Below are positions 14,566 through 23,224 of a stretch of 29,091 bases of DNA, in pieces. The position numbers were made by a program, and so were the translations under genes. Within the stretch, counting starts at the first letter, position 1, and every line of letters begins with the position of its first letter. Source of the stretch: a virus. The DNA lies in the IMG/VR virus record IMGVR_UViG_3300004369_000102, positions 1 through 29,091 of that record, one strand, 5' to 3'. The notes beneath the pieces were generated by a model, which had not been told where the DNA came from, ran no database searches, and saw only the letters and a list, made by a program, of their open reading frames with translations.

Positions 14566-17001
14566 ATGTCATTAAATCCAACCCTTGACAATCCAGCGTT
14601 CTTAGGTCACCAAGATTTCTCTTGGTGGTTAGGTTCTGTTGTAAATGCTGACGACAGGGATGCTAAATTAGGGAGAGTAAAAGTAAACATTTTAGGTTTT
14701 CACGAATCGGATACAAAACCTAAAGATCTTCCATGGGCGTTGGTTATGCAACCAACTACAAACCCAGCTGTAAGTGGAGTTGGAAACGCTGCAAGTCAAC
14801 TGAAACCAGGCAGTTTTGTGATGGGGTTCTTTCTAGATTACCCAGACTGTCAACAACCAGTTGTTATGGGTACGTTATTCAGTCAAATCAAAGAAGTAGT
14901 ACAAGAAGGAACCCAGAACAATAAAGATCGTATCAATGCTGCATATGTAAGTGAACCGAATACAGGTAGTGATGCAACAAAAACTGGACAACCAGCAGAA
15001 GCTGAAACTTCAAATGATGGTAAGGATCAAACTGTAAGTCAATCTACAGCTGCAGCTTCTTTACCAAGTTCAGAGTCAAATCCATCTGGAGTAAAGAAAT
15101 CAAACCTTGTTGCTGATGGTAAAAATAGTGTTGCTAATACAGTAGCTAGAGAAATTCAAGCTTGCATTGATGATCTAGCAAATGTATTTAAGACAGGTAA
15201 AATTTATAATCCAAATGCTGGTAACCCAGTATTGACAAGAGATTTAGAAGAAGAAGTTCAATTTATTTCAGTTAGTAACTCCAAGTCTTTTCCCCCGAGA
15301 GGAAAGATAAAAATTGGCAGTGAAATCATAGGTTACAACGGAAAAAACTCATTTGGTCTTACCCTCGCAAAGAGGGGGATGGAAAAGACAAAAGATGTTG
15401 CCCACAAGAAGGGTGCAAAAGTTGAATTTATATCAAAGACAACTTCAGCAAAAGAATTAGTAGGTCAGTTCTCAGATAAAGCAGTAGATCTACAAGCAGC
15501 AATGCAACACTGCTTTATGATTATTAAAAATTTGATTTGGTATATCGTGAACCAACTCAAAGCTTATATCATGAAAAAAGTAACTGAGATCTTGAACGCT
15601 ATTGGTTTAGCATCTATCAGTCCAATTCCATTATTTGTTAAAGGTGTTACCGAAATTATTATTCAGGTATTGAGAACTATTGGTTGTACTTTAGATGAAG
15701 CTTTGGTTAATGCCATCATGGGTGGTATCGAAGGATTTATCGAAGAGTTTGTTGACAAAACACTTAATGCATTAGCATCTGTTGCCGAAAGTTGGGTTGC
15801 GTTTGCTGAAAATTGTGTTAACCAGATTTTTGGTTCCATTTTCCAGTTAGTAGAAGTTGCCAACTCTATCTTGAGTGTTGTTGATAGTATTCAAGGTTTG
15901 ATTGAATCTGTTGGAAAAATTGAATCTCTTACAAATTTATCTGACTTAGCGGAAGTTGGTAATATTGTTGGTTTTATTCTTCAACTCTTAGGAATCGGAT
16001 GTAATAGAGATACAGACGACCCAATGCAAACTGATTGGAGTACTTGTGATATTACAGGTAATAATTGTAGTCCTTTTAACTTCTCTATTACTAATGTAAT
16101 ACCAGGAAGATGGTCTCCAGAGTACTCTAAGATGTTTATCCAAGCATCAGAGTCTGGACACCTTCTTGCTATGGATGATACCCCTGGTTCTTCGAGACTG
16201 ATTCTTGAACACGGACCTAGTAAGTCTGGTACTCACATTTATGACAATGGAGATGTGAGAGTTACTAATAGCAACGACAAGACAGAAATTACTATCAAGA
16301 ATAAAAATGTTATTGTTAAAGGTAACGCAAACATTGAAGTCCAAGGGGACTATCACTTGAAAGTAGGTGGCAACTATCACCTAGAAGTTCGTGGTCAAAT
16401 GAACATGTACTCTGTTAGGGAAAGTAAGTTTACTTTTGCTGGAGAGCACAAAACAATTTATAAAAATGATTCTGAGTTATCTGCTCATAATGGATTAGCA
16501 ATTGCTGGTTCTAAAGTTGGTATCTCCGCTTCTGGACAGTTTGATGCCATTGCACCAACAATTACAAATTTATGTACGGAACATAATACTGTAGCAACTG
16601 GATCTATCAACGAAATTTCAACTTATAATAATAGATTCACACTTTTAAATATTTTAAAACTTAGTGGTCTATCTGATATTAAATTAAATTTAGGTACTAC
16701 TGCTCGAGCAGCTTTAGGTACTGACAGTGACCTTGTTGCTGGTGCTCAAAACAAAATTAAATTGGGACAAGAAACAAATACTACAGTTGGTAATGAAACC
16801 AGAACTAAAATTGGTGCATCACAAGAAACGGAAGTTGGAGCAAAAGCAGAAAACAATTTGGCAGCAAAACTAAGAAACTTACTTGGAACTGATATATCGA
16901 ATGTTCTTGGCATTAAGAGTCAAACTAGCATCGGTATTCAAACTAAAGCAACACCAGTGATTAACATTGACATTGCAGGAGCTATTAAGCTTACTTGCTA
17001 A
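14566..17001 (+). CDS. gp5: gp5-like baseplate spike protein (VgrG/OB-fold, beta-helix) without lysozyme domain
   Basis: This 811-aa protein starts with a gp5/VgrG OB-fold: WWLGSVVNADDRDAKLGRVKV, LPWALVMQPT, and SFVMGFFLDYPDCQQPVVMG (about residues 20-105). The middle has a small beta domain (about 215-290, KIKIGSEIIGYNG) and a long helical hydrophobic region (about 300-480) absent from T4. The C-terminal third (about 545-811) has triple beta-helix-type repeats (NGDVRVTNSNDKTEITIKN as pieces, KGNANIEVQGDYHLKVGG, NYHLEVRGQMNMY), the membrane-puncturing needle. T4 gp5 (575 aa) carries a T4-lysozyme domain after the OB domain; no such motif (E...Y.D..G..TIGIG) is seen here. It is the last gene of the hub operon. 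Confidence 0.85.
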   Translation: MSLNPTLDNPAFLGHQDFSWWLGSVVNADDRDAKLGRVKVNILGFHESDTKPKDLPWALVMQPTTNPAVSGVGNAASQLKPGSFVMGFFLDYPDCQQPVVMGTLFSQIKEVVQEGTQNNKDRINAAYVSEPNTGSDATKTGQPAEAETSNDGKDQTVSQSTAAASLPSSESNPSGVKKSNLVADGKNSVANTVAREIQACIDDLANVFKTGKIYNPNAGNPVLTRDLEEEVQFISVSNSKSFPPRGKIKIGSEIIGYNGKNSFGLTLAKRGMEKTKDVAHKKGAKVEFISKTTSAKELVGQFSDKAVDLQAAMQHCFMIIKNLIWYIVNQLKAYIMKKVTEILNAIGLASISPIPLFVKGVTEIIIQVLRTIGCTLDEALVNAIMGGIEGFIEEFVDKTLNALASVAESWVAFAENCVNQIFGSIFQLVEVANSILSVVDSIQGLIESVGKIESLTNLSDLAEVGNIVGFILQLLGIGCNRDTDDPMQTDWSTCDITGNNCSPFNFSITNVIPGRWSPEYSKMFIQASESGHLLAMDDTPGSSRLILEHGPSKSGTHIYDNGDVRVTNSNDKTEITIKNKNVIVKGNANIEVQGDYHLKVGGNYHLEVRGQMNMYSVRESKFTFAGEHKTIYKNDSELSAHNGLAIAGSKVGISASGQFDAIAPTITNLCTEHNTVATGSINEISTYNNRFTLLNILKLSGLSDIKLNLGTTARAALGTDSDLVAGAQNKIKLGQETNTTVGNETRTKIGASQETEVGAKAENNLAAKLRNLLGTDISNVLGIKSQTSIGIQTKATPVINIDIAGAIKLTC

Positions 17002-17062
17002 GAGTTTCTTATCAACCCTGGCAGAGTTATTTTACTGACAATTTATACTTTTGTCTAGGCCC

Positions 17063-17091
17063 TTGACAGACCAAGGGTCTGGTGTTATAGT
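17063..17091 (+). promoter_or_regulatory. Strong vegetative-type promoter with embedded palindromes
   Basis: TTGACA (17063-17068) and TATAGT (17086-17091) are separated by exactly 17 bases. The -35 region lies in overlapping inverted repeats, CCCTTG/CAAGGG (17060-17065 with 17072-17077) and AGACC/GGTCT (17068-17072 with 17076-17080), which could be an operator. Transcription would begin near 17098, 7 bases before the next ATG. Confidence 0.75.
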
Positions 17092-17104
17092 AGGAGAGAA
17101 TTAA

Positions 17105-17308
17105 ATGAAACGTATGAACATTACGGACATCCCCGAAGACACTACTCTTGCTGGTGTCAAAATTAATATTTTGAATCGTACTATCAGTCTACTTGGTAAT
17201 CGCGGCGAAGAACTTCAACTTGTAGAAGCATCTGCCCGTGACTTCAGTGCAATGTGTAACTTTGTTAATGAAACACTGACTGATGACATGATCGAGTATA
17301 TTTACTGA
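17105..17308 (+). CDS. Small hypothetical protein (67 aa)
   Basis: This 67-aa protein (KRMNITDIPEDTTLAGVKINI..., VNETLTDDMIEYIY) starts with a short strand-like region (GVKINILNRTISLLGNRGEE) and ends with a helix and an aromatic EYIY tail. No known motif is visible. It has its own strong promoter at 17063 and ends before the terminator at 17354, so it is expressed independently of gp5 and probably early or middle. AGGAGAG (17092-17098) precedes the ATG but falls at or before the expected transcript start, so the start may be leaderless; a second ATG at 17114 is an alternative. I do not recognise it. Confidence 0.65.
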   Translation: MKRMNITDIPEDTTLAGVKINILNRTISLLGNRGEELQLVEASARDFSAMCNFVNETLTDDMIEYIY

Positions 17309-17353
17309 GGGAAAATCGGGCCTTAGTTACAAAAATACCGAGAAAAAAATTCT

Positions 17354-17380
17354 GGGCCAAAATTGACTATGGCCCTTTTT
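17354..17380 (+). terminator. Rho-independent terminator directly before tRNA-Leu
   Basis: GGGCC (17354-17358) pairs with GGCCC (17371-17375) around a 12-base loop, followed by five T (17376-17380). The T run ends on the base before the tRNA. The stem is short but GC-only, so it could terminate the 67-aa gene's transcript, or instead mark the 5' processing side of the tRNA. Confidence 0.6.
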
Positions 17381-17465
17381 GGGACGGTGGTGGAATTGGT
17401 AGACACACCAGACTTAAAATCTGTCGAGCATCGTGCTTGTGAGGGTTCAAGTCCCTCTCGTCCTA
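17381..17465 (+). tRNA. tRNA-Leu(UAA)
   Basis: A full class II tRNA can be folded: acceptor arm GGGACGG (17381-17387) with TCGTCCT (17458-17464) and discriminator A, D-arm with GGTAGAC, anticodon loop CTTAAAA (17413-17419) with anticodon TAA (17415-17417), long variable arm with AGCA/TGCT, and T-arm GAGGG-TTCAAGT-CCCTC. The long variable arm and TAA anticodon identify leucine (UUA codons). UUA is used often in this AT-rich genome, so the tRNA may supplement the host. No CCA is encoded. No integrase is nearby, so there is no sign that it serves as an attachment site. Confidence 0.95.
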
Positions 17466-17471
17466 TAAATA
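17464..17471 (+). promoter_or_regulatory. T4-type late promoter overlapping the tRNA 3' end
   Basis: TATAAATA begins on the last base pair of the tRNA acceptor stem and includes its discriminator base. It lies 20 bases before the ATG at 17492 and would drive the 124-aa gene late in infection. Confidence 0.7.
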
Positions 17472-17491
17472 AATTTGAATTTGATTTTGCT

Positions 17492-17866
17492 ATGTCTGAC
17501 AAAAATAAACTACCTGTAGAATTTCCTGGTGTATCTTTCAATCTTTCTGTTGAACAAGAACAAAAATTGGAAGAGTGGTTAGTAGAACAAAATACTTTAA
17601 TTGTTAAAGAACAGTTAGAAAAATCGGAAATGAACGAAACCCAACGTGAGATTCAAAAGAAATCTCTTGAGCTCGGGTTTCCTATTCCAATTTATGATCT
17701 AAATGTAGGATATTATAGTATCAGTTTTACACCAGTAGCCTGGGGAAATAGAATTTACGTTCATAATCACTTTACAGGAAAATCATTTAGATTATTCGAT
17801 AAAGAAGATTTTGATAATCAAACTTCAACCAGTGGATCTACCGATTCCGACAGGATTGAAGAATAA
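17492..17866 (+). CDS. Hypothetical protein (124 aa) expressed from a late promoter
   Basis: From ATG 17492 the protein has 124 aa (MSDKNKLPVEFPGVSFNLS...). The first two thirds are a charged helical region (QEQKLEEWLVEQN, KEQLEKSEMNETQREIQKK); the last third is strand-rich (YYSISFTPVAWGNRIYVHNHFTGKSFRLFD) with an acidic, Ser/Thr-rich tail. The open frame upstream of this ATG runs through the tRNA and reads as spurious protein, so that extension is rejected. The exact TATAAATA 20 bases upstream points to late expression, as for virion or assembly proteins. I do not recognise its family. Confidence 0.7.
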   Translation: MSDKNKLPVEFPGVSFNLSVEQEQKLEEWLVEQNTLIVKEQLEKSEMNETQREIQKKSLELGFPIPIYDLNVGYYSISFTPVAWGNRIYVHNHFTGKSFRLFDKEDFDNQTSTSGSTDSDRIEE

Positions 17867-17873
17867 TGTATGT

Positions 17874-17881
17874 TATAAATA
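17874..17881 (+). promoter_or_regulatory. T4-type late promoter of the 1758-aa structural gene
   Basis: TATAAATA followed by G lies 8 bases after the stop of the 124-aa gene and 39 bases before ATG 17921. It matches the late core exactly and probably drives the tail-fibre module. Confidence 0.75.
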
Positions 17882-17920
17882 GTTTTGACTAAAAAAAGAT
17901 AGTACCAGGGCTTTGCACAC

Positions 17921-20900
17921 ATGTCACTAACTCAAGTAACTACTCGCGGTATTGCGAAAGGTGTAGAAGTTGTACTTTCATCTGGTCTGACTGGAGATCC
18001 ATCACTAGCTTGGGCTGGTGATGAGGATACTGGACTTTATAGTAGTGCTGAGGGGTATACTGATTTTACTTCGAATGGCATTACTGTTCTAAGTATTGGT
18101 CCTAATGGTCTCAACTTCCCTTCAGGTTTTACAACACCAATCCAATTTAATGGTACTAATGTTGTAACGTTTGATGCGGATGGTCTTACCATTGCAAATG
18201 GAAAACAACTAATTCTACCTCAGGGATCCCCCGCAGCTCCATCTATTGGCTATACTGGAGATACCAATACTGGTATGTACAGTTCTGGAGACGGACAAAT
18301 TGATTTCGTTTCCAACGGTCAAGTAAAACTTTCTATTAACGCTACTGGTCTTGTTCTTCCTACTGGTTCGACAGGATCTTCCATTAACGTCACAAACAGT
18401 TCTAGAACTCTATACGTCAGTCAGGCTGACACACTAGCAACTGACTCTATTACAAACACTGGTAGATCTTTAAACAAACCTTTTAAAACTATTGAAAGAG
18501 CGCTTTTAGAAGCCGCAGTACAGTCTTGGCAAAATGGTCCTGGTGATGAAACAGGAGAATATGGTGCTGACCTATTCGAATACTTCACTATCATCGTTAT
18601 GCCAGGTGAGTATTATATTGATAACCGCCCTGGTGATGGATCTGCTACAAATGTTTTACTTCAGAGCTCTTATACAGATGAAACTCTGATGCAAAATATC
18701 TACAGATTTAACTCTGTAGAAGGTGGTGTTATTGTTCCTCGCGGTACATCCATTGTTGGTATGGATCTCCGTAAGACAATCATCCGTCCTAAGTATATTC
18801 CTTCTCCTGTTGACGCTTCTGCTGAACCAACAGCACTCTTCAGGTTGACTGGTGGTTGCTATATGTGGCAACTTACTATTAAGGATAACAATGAAACAGC
18901 ACCTTATAAGAGTGCATCTTCGACTTATACCAATGTTGGTGCAGATGTATTCCCATGCTCTCACCACAAACTAACAGTTTTTGAGTATGCTAGTTATCCA
19001 GATCTACAGGATTACTACGAAAAAGTTGATAAGTATAGTCCAAACGATGATATCGTCGTACAGTCTAATAGACACGCTGATGCAAGAAATCTTCTAGAAG
19101 CTAATAAGAGATTTATCGCTGAAGTTGCTGTAAGTAGAATGCTTGCAAACTTCTCTGCATTCTCTGTTCCTGGTGGAAGAGTTAATTGTGAAGATGACGT
19201 TGAAGATGTAATTGAAGCAATTGCATATAACGTTGCTTATGGTGGTAACGATAAAGTTTATGATGCTGCCGATCTATATGTTAACGGTGGTGTTTTACAA
19301 CACTTGGTTGGCGAAGAAACCGAATCCATCTATACTTTTAATCAAGCAGCAAATATTGCAAACGAAATTATCAATAACGTAACCGTTACGGTCAACCCTG
19401 GTGACACATCTCTTACACAAGTAAAAGATCTTACTATTACTGCTGACCCTGCTACTGGATCTAATACATCTCCACTATCTTGTGCAAATATTCAGGCAGC
19501 AATTACTGCATTTATGCAAATTATTACCGATTCCATCGGTACGCCATCTAGTCTTGCTGCAGTAACTAGAACAACTCCTCCTACAGCTCCTTCTTCCGAA
19601 GATTATATTCAAAGAGTAGAAGAAAACAGAATTGTTGGTCCTATCTCTGCTGCTGCATTGGTTGACACAGTTTCTTCCGCTTCTCCATATGTCTTCAACT
19701 GCTCTTTGAGATCTGTTTGGGGCCTGAACGGTCTGTATGCAGACGGTTCTAGGGCAACTGGATTTAAATCTATGGTTATTGCACAATACACTGGTATTGG
19801 ACTGCAAAAAGACGATAGAGCATTTACTGGTACTAACTTGTCGTTGGGAACCACGCAAACAAATGCTAATGGTAATCAATATCACATTGATACTGATTCT
19901 GTTTATAGAGATGACTGGAGACACTATCACATCAAAGCATCCAATGACGCTTTCCTTCAGGTAGTTTCTGTATTCGCTGTTGGTAACGCTGATCACTTCC
20001 TTGCTGAAACTGGTGGTGATATGTCTATCACCAACTCCAACTCTAACTTTGGTAATACTTCGCTCAAAGCAGTATCTCATAGACCAACTGCATTTGACCA
20101 AGATGCTGGTGGTTATATTGTTGGTGTCGTTCCTCCTAGAGGTATTGATGAAACTAATGATAATCTAATTGGAATTAGTGAAATTGATGTTGGTCATACG
20201 ATCACAGCCTATAATGGAACTGCCAACTCTGACAAAGCACTGTTCAAAAAAGTATATCTTAAGATCAATGGTTTGTCTGAAGTTAAAGAAGGGGATATTC
20301 CAGAATTTTACACTAAAGATGGATCTGGTAACATCACCAAAGCTGAACTTTTGGTTGACGGTCTAAATTATTCTATGGGTAAGAGAGTTCATAGTGATGG
20401 ACTTCCAGAAGCAATTTACGCTAATCTTTCTAAAACACCAGCTGATCCTACTAATGAACTATTTGGTGCTAGACTTCGTGCTAGAGATGCAACAAACAGT
20501 GTTGATCCAACAGTAACTTATAGTAGAATTTCTCCTGGAACTGGTACTTACACAACTAAAAATGATGTAAGAACTTATTATGCTTGGGAATATACCCAAA
20601 CTGATGGTAATGGGGATGATTTGGGTAGAGTTTGTCTATTAGTAAATGATAACCGTGCTCCTGCATCTGTAACTGTATCTGGCATTCCTACAGGATTTAC
20701 AATCCTCTCTGGTTCTGGTAATACATATCCAGACAAAGCTGCTGGTACTTACACCATAACTGCCACTGTTACTAATCCTGCTATACCAACTACACAATCC
20801 GATCCAATCGATGTTGTTGTTACTATCAACTCCAGTAACGAAATTACTGCTGTTGATCCTGCAACGAATGGTGGTACTCCTGGTACTCCTGGTACTGGAT

Positions 20901-23197
20901 CTGGTTCTGGATTCTCTGTAAATAATGAACTAACCCTATATGATGGTGTTGCTACTGGTCTTGGAACCAGAGTCGGCTCTGCTCCTATGGTAATTAGAGT
21001 ATCCAGTGTCGGAACTCTTAACAATGTTTCTTATACAGCTGATAACATTAAACCAGATGGTTATCTACCAAACTCTGCTGTTGGTGCAAGATATAAACCA
21101 ATCGATACTACCCAGACGATTGAAAATCAAACTACAGACAGACTGTCTCTCTTAAGAAGACTTACACAGAAAGTTGATTCTAACGCTGATGGTCAAACAT
21201 CCCTCGTTGATGATTTTGAATTCAGTTCTAACACAACAACTACTGCACAAATTAAGAGAATTCAAGATAATAGACAAGCATCTGGTTCTGGAGAACTGTT
21301 GTGGAGAATCATTTACAAACTTCCTAACACTGGAACTGTCAAGAGAAAACCACCAGAGTCTAGATTCACTATTCAATTGAGAGATACTGGTGCAGTATAT
21401 CCATTTACATACAATGGCACAAACACTGGATCCAAAACTTTCTATGTTTATAACGTAGAACCAATCATCGAATATCAGTTCGGTGCTGGTGGAAGAGACG
21501 GTTATTATCTGTTAACAGTTCTTGATGGTAATGTTATCACCAAGACCGATGGATCTACGTTTACAAACACCGTTAAGTATGGTGTCCAAACAGCATCTGG
21601 AAACGGATACACTGTTGCCGATACTGTAGTAACTGGTTGGGGTGTTTCTCAGAATATTAATTACCTCTATCCAGAGATTGATCTTGATAATCCTAAGTGG
21701 AATCCAAAACCATCTGAGTCTAGATACAGAACAGATGTTGGAAACACCATTGCACTAGATACAGATCTATCCGCCGATGGTTATGATCGTATTACTCAAT
21801 ATTCTATTACATCCGAAGCATTTAAGAATTTTGCTAACAACGTTCTTGCTGGCGGATCTATTAGTGGTTCCCTGTCTAATGAGTTGAATCTTGCGACATA
21901 TTTTGGTATTTCTAGTTTGACTGATTCCAAGATGGAGTCTCCTTATTCTGTTTCTGATAATAATGACTATGGTATTGACCAAAGTTCTGTAAGTGAATTT
22001 GTTGGTAATATTCCTCAGTTCACTTCTCGTTGTATTCTGTTCGGTAATAACGTAACTACTAGTGCAACCGCTGGTGTTCCTGTAAACCTTCACAGACCTT
22101 CTATTTTACGTGCTTCTGGACATACATGGGAATATGTTGGTATCGGTCCTGGTAACTACTCTACTGGTCTGCCTAGGTTCCAAACAGAGACACTTACTGC
22201 ACAAGAACAGGTTAATGCTCAAGGTCTAGAATCTGGTGGTGGTTTTATTGCCTCCTCTGGTACTAACTCTCAGGGTGACTTCTTCATCGGTAACCAAGTT
22301 ATTGACACCAAGGGTAATCAGTCCAACACTCTAAACTTCCCAAGAGTTAAGACATCTGCTGATAATAAACTGATTGACTTTGGAGATCCCGCATCTCTAT
22401 CTTCTAACTCTGCTTCTTCTTCCTTTAACCCATCTTCCTTCAGTGCAACTCTGACTCAATCTCTTGCAAATCTACAAGCTGCACAACAAAACAGCTTTAA
22501 GACTGCAAACCTTGAGGCAACAACCGCAACTATTGGAACTCTAAAGGTCAATACCAAACTGGATATTGCATCTAACGTATTTACCAATACTGCAAACTTC
22601 CCTGCCGCTGGTCCTGGAATTTATGGATTTGCTAAGAGAGCAGTTGATAACTGGTACAATCTTGCCGTTACAAGTACTCAATTCGAAAATGAGTATGATA
22701 GTTATGTTTCTCCTAAAGATTTGTATGATTGGGCAAACAAAAACGCCTTTATCACTACAGTTCCAATCACTTGGCCACTGCTGAGTACGGATATTCCTAC
22801 TGTAGCAACTTATAATGCTACGAGTAATGCTGGTGAAGTTACAGATGCTAATAGTCTCGTTAAAACATCCAACTTTACTTTCCAACCATATGATCCAACA
22901 GATACCAGATGGTATGACAGTGCCACTAGCGTAACAAATGCTGTTCTTGGTGGAATTACTGATTTGGTGGAATACTCTGGCAGAAGTGGACAAATCCTTC
23001 TGGTATATGATTCTAACGTTAACCTTGGTGGTATTCACCCAACCGCAACTTGGAAGCCAGTAACTGATACTTTCCGTGGTGTTGATCCTGTAACTGGTAA
23101 TCCAGTTAATTACCTAACAAGTCAATACTTCCTAGTTACTTATTATGTAACAAACGGAAAAGTTGTTTATGCTGTAAATGCGGTTAACTTAACCTGA
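17921..23197 (+). CDS. Giant tail-associated structural protein (1758 aa), beta-helix type
   Basis: This protein has two N-terminal repeats of about 40 residues, at 25-64 and 105-144 (PSLAWAGDEDTGLYSS and PSIGYTGDTNTGMYSS), typical of phage fibre proteins. From about 160 there is a pectate-lyase-3-like start (GRSLNKPFKTIERALLEAA) followed by a beta-helix-type region (FEYFTIIVMPGEYY, GGVIVPRGTSIVGMD). A possible Ig-like insert at about 905-980 (TYTITATVTNP, DPIDVVVTINSS) ends in a Gly/Thr/Pro/Ser-rich linker (984-999). The end (about 1640-1758) has strands with WYDSATS and LVYDSNVN. Very large proteins of this kind in cyanophages are often named VrlC or virion structural protein; I cannot confirm that name. 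It likely projects from the baseplate and binds or degrades host surface glycans. Confidence 0.75.
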   Translation: MSLTQVTTRGIAKGVEVVLSSGLTGDPSLAWAGDEDTGLYSSAEGYTDFTSNGITVLSIGPNGLNFPSGFTTPIQFNGTNVVTFDADGLTIANGKQLILPQGSPAAPSIGYTGDTNTGMYSSGDGQIDFVSNGQVKLSINATGLVLPTGSTGSSINVTNSSRTLYVSQADTLATDSITNTGRSLNKPFKTIERALLEAAVQSWQNGPGDETGEYGADLFEYFTIIVMPGEYYIDNRPGDGSATNVLLQSSYTDETLMQNIYRFNSVEGGVIVPRGTSIVGMDLRKTIIRPKYIPSPVDASAEPTALFRLTGGCYMWQLTIKDNNETAPYKSASSTYTNVGADVFPCSHHKLTVFEYASYPDLQDYYEKVDKYSPNDDIVVQSNRHADARNLLEANKRFIAEVAVSRMLANFSAFSVPGGRVNCEDDVEDVIEAIAYNVAYGGNDKVYDAADLYVNGGVLQHLVGEETESIYTFNQAANIANEIINNVTVTVNPGDTSLTQVKDLTITADPATGSNTSPLSCANIQAAITAFMQIITDSIGTPSSLAAVTRTTPPTAPSSEDYIQRVEENRIVGPISAAALVDTVSSASPYVFNCSLRSVWGLNGLYADGSRATGFKSMVIAQYTGIGLQKDDRAFTGTNLSLGTTQTNANGNQYHIDTDSVYRDDWRHYHIKASNDAFLQVVSVFAVGNADHFLAETGGDMSITNSNSNFGNTSLKAVSHRPTAFDQDAGGYIVGVVPPRGIDETNDNLIGISEIDVGHTITAYNGTANSDKALFKKVYLKINGLSEVKEGDIPEFYTKDGSGNITKAELLVDGLNYSMGKRVHSDGLPEAIYANLSKTPADPTNELFGARLRARDATNSVDPTVTYSRISPGTGTYTTKNDVRTYYAWEYTQTDGNGDDLGRVCLLVNDNRAPASVTVSGIPTGFTILSGSGNTYPDKAAGTYTITATVTNPAIPTTQSDPIDVVVTINSSNEITAVDPATNGGTPGTPGTGSGSGFSVNNELTLYDGVATGLGTRVGSAPMVIRVSSVGTLNNVSYTADNIKPDGYLPNSAVGARYKPIDTTQTIENQTTDRLSLLRRLTQKVDSNADGQTSLVDDFEFSSNTTTTAQIKRIQDNRQASGSGELLWRIIYKLPNTGTVKRKPPESRFTIQLRDTGAVYPFTYNGTNTGSKTFYVYNVEPIIEYQFGAGGRDGYYLLTVLDGNVITKTDGSTFTNTVKYGVQTASGNGYTVADTVVTGWGVSQNINYLYPEIDLDNPKWNPKPSESRYRTDVGNTIALDTDLSADGYDRITQYSITSEAFKNFANNVLAGGSISGSLSNELNLATYFGISSLTDSKMESPYSVSDNNDYGIDQSSVSEFVGNIPQFTSRCILFGNNVTTSATAGVPVNLHRPSILRASGHTWEYVGIGPGNYSTGLPRFQTETLTAQEQVNAQGLESGGGFIASSGTNSQGDFFIGNQVIDTKGNQSNTLNFPRVKTSADNKLIDFGDPASLSSNSASSSFNPSSFSATLTQSLANLQAAQQNSFKTANLEATTATIGTLKVNTKLDIASNVFTNTANFPAAGPGIYGFAKRAVDNWYNLAVTSTQFENEYDSYVSPKDLYDWANKNAFITTVPITWPLLSTDIPTVATYNATSNAGEVTDANSLVKTSNFTFQPYDPTDTRWYDSATSVTNAVLGGITDLVEYSGRSGQILLVYDSNVNLGGIHPTATWKPVTDTFRGVDPVTGNPVNYLTSQYFLVTYYVTNGKVVYAVNAVNLT

Positions 23198-23224
23198 TAA
23201 ATTATTAAAGAGGAACGTTAACAA

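Noticed and set aside
17362-17391. TTGACT as the -35 box of a tRNA promoter
   Set aside because: No -10-like sequence occurs 16-18 bases downstream; that position is inside the tRNA and GC-rich.
17381-17465. tRNA-Leu as a prophage attachment site
   Set aside because: No integrase, excisionase or flanking repeat is visible, and the gene set is that of a lytic T4-like phage.
17363-17491. N-terminal extension of the 124-aa protein
   Set aside because: These codons translate the tRNA-Leu; the real start follows the late promoter at ATG 17492.
19475-20101. Minus-strand open frame of 208 codons
   Set aside because: It is a shadow of the 1758-aa gene; its composition (many Cys, Arg, Ser and Ile) is typical of antisense reading.
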